DNA from: Dysgonomonas sp. HGC4
GTDB taxonomy: Bacteria; Bacteroidota; Bacteroidia; Bacteroidales; Dysgonomonadaceae
Assembly: GCF_001261715.1 (NCBI RefSeq)
Contig: NZ_CVRU01000054.1
Location: 1 to 46,733, forward strand
Reading direction: 5' to 3'
Length of the DNA stretch: 46,733 nt
This document shows positions 42,748 through 46,733 of this stretch, piece by piece. The position numbers and the translations under genes are program-made. The notes below the pieces were generated by a model. It worked only from the letters and a program-made list of their open reading frames with translations. It did not search any database and had not been told where the DNA came from. The first letter of the stretch is position 1. Each line of letters starts with the position of its first letter.

Positions 42748-43941
42748 ATGGGACAGGTAGCAGATCGTATCGCTAATCTTTCGGCATCCGAAACATTGGC
42801 AATGTCACAAAAGAGCTCAGAATTGAAGGCTCAAGGTTTTGATGTTATTAATCTAAGTGTTGGTGAGCCCGATTTTTATACTCCGGATCACATAAAGGAA
42901 GCAGCGAAAAAAGCGATAGATGGTAATTTTTCATTCTATAGTCCTGTTACCGGATTTCCTTCTTTACGTAAAGCTATTTGTGCTAAATTAGAGAAAGAGA
43001 ATAACCTGACTTTTCAACCAGAGCAGATTGTTTGTTCAAATGGTGCAAAACAATCGGTTTATAATGCCTTGTTAAGTGTTGTAAATGCTGGAGATGAAGT
43101 TATAATTCCTGCTCCATATTGGGTTAGCTATATAGAAATGGTAAAATTAGCCGAAGGAACAAGTGTAATTGTTTCTGCGGGTATAGAGCAAAATTTCAAG
43201 ATAACAGCTACCCAGCTCGAAAATGCTATAACTCCTAAAACGCGTGCTATAATCTTATGCTCACCATCTAATCCTACAGGTAGCATATATTCTAAGGCAG
43301 AACTAGAAGGGTTAGCTAATGTATTGGCAAAGCATCCGAATATTATCATTCTTGCTGACGAAATATATGAGCATATTAATTATGTAGGTAAGCATGAAAG
43401 TATTGCTCAATTTGAGAATGTAAGAGATAGGGTTGTAATTATTAATGGTGTTTCTAAAGGCTATGCTATGACCGGATGGCGTTTGGGATGGATTGCTGCT
43501 CCTAAATGGATTGCAGACGCTTGTAATAAATTACAAGGGCAAGTTACCTCGGGTCCATCTTCTATCACCCAAAAGGCCGCAGAAGCTGCTTATACAGGCG
43601 ATCAGTCTTGTGTAGAGACTATGCGTGTTGCATTTGAGCGTCGTCGCGATTTAGTTTATAAGCTAACATCGGAAATTGAAGGTTTTAAAATAGAGAAACC
43701 TGATGGAGCTTTTTACGTATTTCCTGATTGCTCTTTCTATTTCGGAAAATCATTTAATGGTAGAAAGATCGAAAACTCAGGCGACTTAGCAATGTTTTTA
43801 TTAGAAGAAGGTCATGTTGCTTGTGTTGCAGGACAGGCTTTTGGTGCTCCTAACTGTATTCGTTTTTCATATGCAACCGCAGATGAATTGCTTGTAGAGG
43901 CTTTGAAACGAGTAAAAGAAACTTTAGCTAAATTAAAATAA
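42748..43941 (+). CDS. class I aminotransferase (aspartate type)
   Basis: The 397-aa pyridoxal-phosphate enzyme resembles the Ib-type aspartate aminotransferase, moving amino groups between aspartate or related amino acids and 2-oxoglutarate. Key residues: Asn175 (SPSNPTG), Asp204 and Tyr207 (ILADEIYEH), Lys237, which forms the PLP Schiff base (GVSKGYAMTGWRLGW), and Arg245. The exact amino acid is not certain. It ends at a strong terminator shared with the converging DUF3806-like gene. Confidence 0.92.
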   Translation: MGQVADRIANLSASETLAMSQKSSELKAQGFDVINLSVGEPDFYTPDHIKEAAKKAIDGNFSFYSPVTGFPSLRKAICAKLEKENNLTFQPEQIVCSNGAKQSVYNALLSVVNAGDEVIIPAPYWVSYIEMVKLAEGTSVIVSAGIEQNFKITATQLENAITPKTRAIILCSPSNPTGSIYSKAELEGLANVLAKHPNIIILADEIYEHINYVGKHESIAQFENVRDRVVIINGVSKGYAMTGWRLGWIAAPKWIADACNKLQGQVTSGPSSITQKAAEAAYTGDQSCVETMRVAFERRRDLVYKLTSEIEGFKIEKPDGAFYVFPDCSFYFGKSFNGRKIENSGDLAMFLLEEGHVACVAGQAFGAPNCIRFSYATADELLVEALKRVKETLAKLK

Positions 43942-43959
43942 GAAAGAGTCCAATTATAG

Positions 43960-43995
43960 AAAAAGGCTTTGTATCTGATGATACAAAGCCTTTTT
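43960..43995. terminator. bidirectional terminator after aminotransferase
   Basis: AAAAAGGCTTTGTATC (43960-43975) pairs perfectly with GATACAAAGCCTTTTT (43980-43995) over TGAT. The T run serves the plus strand, and the A run serves the converging minus-strand gene ending at 44022. Confidence 0.92.
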
Positions 43996-44021
43996 TATTT
44001 AAGTTTTGATTAGTAGCTTAA

Positions 44022-44558
44022 CTAGCTACCAAAAGAACCGTCATCTAAATGTTTGCGGATTAAATCCATTATAGCTTGTAATGAGCCTTCTCTGTTTTGT
44101 TCTATAGCTTTCCAGATAGAGCTGAAAGGGAATGTTTGAAAAACAGGACTTTCTGAAACGCAGGCAAAATCACTACCATACTCATCGCTGATAATAGTCC
44201 ATTTGGTTCCATACACGCTATTCATGCAATTACCAAATGCTGACCCTATTGCATTAACAAACTCCTCTTCAGTTACCAATTTAAAGCTGGTGCGTCTGTG
44301 TAACCATAAATAAATAAGCTCATCTAAATCTTGAGCGGAATAATTAGACAAATTTTTATCGGCACTAAGTTGTGTAAGCAGAATCTCTGCATCAACTAAA
44401 CTATATGCTATGAATTCTTTGTCAGTATCACTAAGATTGAGTAAATCTTGCTCAACTTTATCAACTATTTTTGTTTTATATTCTACTGTGCGTCCTTCGA
44501 TTTCAAACGATTTATGTTCGAAGTTTTCGTCATCGGACTTATCTTGTTTTTTACTCAT
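44022..44558 (-). CDS. DUF3806-like cytosolic protein
   Basis: The 178-aa acidic soluble protein has no signal peptide. The N-terminal 80 or so residues are charged and helical. The rest (about 95-178) has features of DUF3806: LGSAFGN-like start (IGSAFGNCMN), a central W..I.DEYGSDFA, and FPFSSIWKAIEQNREGSL. Function is unknown for the family. It follows mgtE by 41 nt on the same strand, so it may be co-transcribed. Assignment is moderate. Confidence 0.6.
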   Translation of the reverse strand: MSKKQDKSDDENFEHKSFEIEGRTVEYKTKIVDKVEQDLLNLSDTDKEFIAYSLVDAEILLTQLSADKNLSNYSAQDLDELIYLWLHRRTSFKLVTEEEFVNAIGSAFGNCMNSVYGTKWTIISDEYGSDFACVSESPVFQTFPFSSIWKAIEQNREGSLQAIMDLIRKHLDDGSFGS

Positions 44559-44599
44559 ATCTTATTTTAATTACTTATTAAGAAAACTATTTTGTGATC

Positions 44600-45988
44600 T
44601 TAATTAAGTACTGAACCGAAAATTATACTGGCAATGGTTAGATATATAATAAGTCCTGTAACATCGACAATTGTTGCCACAAAAGGGGCTGAGGATGTAG
44701 CAGGATCGGCTCCTAATCTTCGCAAAATAAATGGGAGCATTGAACCTATTAGCGATCCCCATAGAACGATTCCTACTAGAGATAAAGATACTGTGCTAGC
44801 TACCATAATCCAATGATCACCATATAAGTGAGGGAATATGAAATGCCATACATAAATACGTATGAAGCCAATAACGCCAAGTATAATACCAAGACTTAAG
44901 CCAGAGATAATTTCGCGTCTGAATACACGCCACCAATGTGATAGGCGTACGTCTCCAACTGCCATTGCCTGTATAATAAGTGTTGATGCCTGTGAACCAC
45001 TATTACCACCACTGGAAATCATTAGAGGGAGAAACATCGCCAGCACTATTACTTTTGCCAATTGGTCTTCGTAATATTGCATTACTGAGGCAGTCAATAA
45101 TTCACCTATAAATAAAACTATAAGCCAACCTGCACGTTTCCAAACCAATTTATAGAGGGGAACATCCAAATAGGGTTCATCAAGAGTTCCACTCGCTCCA
45201 AATCGTTGCATGTCTTCTGAATATTCTTCATCAGCAAGCCATAGCACATCATCAATAGTAACGATACCCAATAAAGTTTTATCTGGAGCTATAACAGGTA
45301 AAGCAACTCTATTATTCATTTTGAACACTTTGATGGCTTCTTCTTGTGGATCTTCTGCATTCAGAGATATAAGTCTGTCATCCATCAAGTCAGCTATGGG
45401 TGTATGCGGATCAACAAGTAGTAAATCGCGAATACGAAGGTCATCAAGTAAAACGCCATGATCGTCTAATACGTATATAACGTCAATAGTCTCCGAATTT
45501 TTACCTCTGAGCCTGATTGTATCTAGTGTTTCTTGTACAGTGAAATTCTTATTAATAGCAAGATAGTCGGGAGTCATTAATCGACCAACACTATCTTCTG
45601 GATAGGCTAATAGAGTCGATACTTCCTTTTTATCTTCCGGTGAAAGTAAAGATAGTAATTGCAGAGATAGTTCTTCGTCTTTTAGTTCTCCTAGAAATGC
45701 CGTCTGGTCATCTGGAGGCAGACCTCTCATAATCTCCGAGACCTTAAGTTTTGGTAGCTTCTTTATGACTCGTTCTTGTGTTGGAACATCTAAAATTCTA
45801 AAAACATTAATAGCTCTGTTTGCACTCATTGTATCTATAATGAGTGGAGCATAATCAGGAAGTTCATCAATCAAATCTTCTATAATGGAGATATTAAGAC
45901 TGTCAAGATATATTCTTAACTTTTTCTTGTCTCCCGATTTGATTAGTAATTGGGTGTGATGAACAATGTGTTTGAGATCTTTTCTCAT
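44600..45988 (-). CDS. mgtE: magnesium transporter MgtE
   Basis: The 462-aa MgtE channel imports Mg2+. An N-terminal superhelical domain (about 1-130) is followed by two CBS domains (about 135-255), which sense Mg2+ in the cytosol, and five membrane helices (about 285-462) with the pore stretch GGNSGSQASTLIIQAMAVGD. All parts are present at normal length. No M-box riboswitch is visible upstream. A hairpin lies just upstream (46018-46047). The DUF3806-like gene follows. Confidence 0.95.
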   Translation of the reverse strand: MRKDLKHIVHHTQLLIKSGDKKKLRIYLDSLNISIIEDLIDELPDYAPLIIDTMSANRAINVFRILDVPTQERVIKKLPKLKVSEIMRGLPPDDQTAFLGELKDEELSLQLLSLLSPEDKKEVSTLLAYPEDSVGRLMTPDYLAINKNFTVQETLDTIRLRGKNSETIDVIYVLDDHGVLLDDLRIRDLLLVDPHTPIADLMDDRLISLNAEDPQEEAIKVFKMNNRVALPVIAPDKTLLGIVTIDDVLWLADEEYSEDMQRFGASGTLDEPYLDVPLYKLVWKRAGWLIVLFIGELLTASVMQYYEDQLAKVIVLAMFLPLMISSGGNSGSQASTLIIQAMAVGDVRLSHWWRVFRREIISGLSLGIILGVIGFIRIYVWHFIFPHLYGDHWIMVASTVSLSLVGIVLWGSLIGSMLPFILRRLGADPATSSAPFVATIVDVTGLIIYLTIASIIFGSVLN

Positions 45989-46017
45989 ACTGAGGAAGTT
46001 TTAATCAGTAAATACTG

Positions 46018-46047
46018 GAAAACTCTTTTTTCTCAAAAAAAGTTTTC
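46018..46047 (-). terminator. hairpin between tdk and mgtE
   Basis: GAAAACT (46018-46024) pairs with AGTTTTC (46041-46047), extended by TTTTTT with AAAAAA past a bulged C. It could end tdk or sit in the mgtE leader. It lacks a separate U tract. Confidence 0.45.
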
Positions 46048-46058
46048 ATAAACACTCT

Positions 46059-46646
46059 CTATCTTTTCTCATTCAACCGCGTATAGCATTGTCGGCAGAG
46101 TGGCTTATATTCCTCTAACTCTCCAAGCATCACCTGCTTGTCGTTTGTTGATACAAGTCGAAACGAATAATTTGCTAATTTACCACATTCTACGCATATG
46201 GCATGTACCTTTTCTACATCATCGGCAATAGCACATAAATTAGGCATTGGACCAAAAGGATTCCTTTTAAAATCCATATCCAATCCGGCTATAATGACTC
46301 TGATACCTTGATCTGCTAATTGCTGACATACATCAACTAAACCCATATCGAAAAATTGAGCTTCATCAATGGCTACAACTTCTATGTTGGATGCCAGTAA
46401 AAGGATATTACTCGAATGTTCGACTACAGTCGACGGAATCGAGTTTTTATCGTGTGATGTGATCTCAACTTCAGAATAACGGGTATCAATTGCAGGCTTA
46501 AATATTTCTATCTGTTGTTTAGCTATTTTTGCTCTTTTTAGTCTGCGTAAAAGTTCTTCTGTTTTACCCGAGAACATCGATCCGCATATAACCTCTATAC
46601 TACCTCTATTAGTTGCTTCGTGTATTGTATTTTCAGTATAAATCAT
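46059..46646 (-). CDS. tdk: thymidine kinase
   Basis: The type II thymidine kinase phosphorylates thymidine for the salvage pathway. The P-loop [14 protein letters not shown], the Walker-B-like DEAQFFD and the zinc-binding cysteine pairs CVECG and CRQC are all present. ATG 46646 is preferred (195 aa); a longer version starting at GTG 46691 adds 15 hydrophobic residues not typical of the family. A -7 box lies at 46723-46730, close to the window edge. Confidence 0.95.
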   Translation of the reverse strand: MIYTENTIHEATNRGSIEVICGSMFSGKTEELLRRLKRAKIAKQQIEIFKPAIDTRYSEVEITSHDKNSIPSTVVEHSSNILLLASNIEVVAIDEAQFFDMGLVDVCQQLADQGIRVIIAGLDMDFKRNPFGPMPNLCAIADDVEKVHAICVECGKLANYSFRLVSTNDKQVMLGELEEYKPLCRQCYTRLNEKR

Positions 46647-46722
46647 ATAAAAAGAAAGTATAAGAGGGTTAGATATTGATATTAGTTCCACCTACAAAGA
46701 TGGCTCTATATTTTAAGCCGTG

Positions 46723-46730
46723 CAAAGATA
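46723..46730 (-). promoter_or_regulatory. -7 box for tdk
   Basis: TATCTTTG on the minus strand, followed by CACGG, fits TAnnTTTG. Its -33 partner would lie beyond the window. Confidence 0.55.
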
Positions 46731-46733
46731 GAT

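Noticed and set aside
1-46733. tRNA, rRNA, CRISPR, insertion sequence or prophage
   Set aside because: No cloverleaf, rRNA-like tract, regularly spaced repeat array, transposase or integrase was seen on either strand by eye.

Overview
This is a chromosomal stretch from a low-GC Bacteroidota, most likely of the order Bacteroidales and possibly Dysgonomonas or a relative; the genus is a guess. Four things point there. The primary sigma factor is short (286 aa). Starts generally lack a Shine-Dalgarno sequence and sit behind A-rich leaders. Sixteen promoter candidates carry the Bacteroidota -7 box TAnnTTTG. The heme locus has the hmu gene set known from Porphyromonas and Bacteroides. No rRNA, tRNA, CRISPR array, insertion sequence or prophage was seen.

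Layout. 120-1590 (minus): a 53-aa unknown protein and a baeRF-type ribosome-hibernation factor. 1807-11870 (plus): a complete heme acquisition operon in the order hmuR-hmuY-hmuS-hmuT-hmuU-hmuV, ended by a perfect 36-nt palindromic terminator. 11901-22404 (minus): housekeeping units, namely pyrF/prfA, lrgA/lrgB, MIP18/lpxH, radC, efp, a small basic protein/acyltransferase/cysE operon, and proB/proA. 22600-24936 (minus): an acyl-CoA synthetase with a cupin-type XRE regulator. 25179-29717 (plus): a CPA2 cation/proton antiporter and a large TPR protein. 29761-30567 (minus): an unknown secreted protein. 31052-38313 (plus): C69 dipeptidase, urea transporter, HtrA protease, primary sigma factor and a CPA1 antiporter. 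38316-38801 (minus): ybaK. 39103-43941 (plus): RRM protein, LptF/G permease, ribBA and an aminotransferase. 44022-46646 (minus): a DUF3806-like protein, mgtE and tdk.

The hmu operon is the most interesting system. HmuR (outer-membrane receptor) and HmuY (surface lipoprotein) should capture heme. HmuS is a membrane-anchored CobN/BchH-type chelatase homologue; this family has been reported to remove iron from heme anaerobically. HmuT is polytopic, HmuU is ExbB/TolQ-like, and HmuV has an Asp-bearing helix resembling ExbD/TolR. Together they look like a dedicated ion-driven motor attached to a chelatase. Two features are unusual here: HmuY contains no histidine at all, and HmuS carries a roughly 80-residue disordered insert rich in Met, Gly, Ser, Lys and Pro.

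A second pattern is a family of short palindromes (AATAAAAAGGTC, short spacer, GACCTTA). At four of six sites the element overlaps a gene's stop codon. Several promoters (proB, the antiporter, rpoD) also have palindromes placed where a repressor would act.
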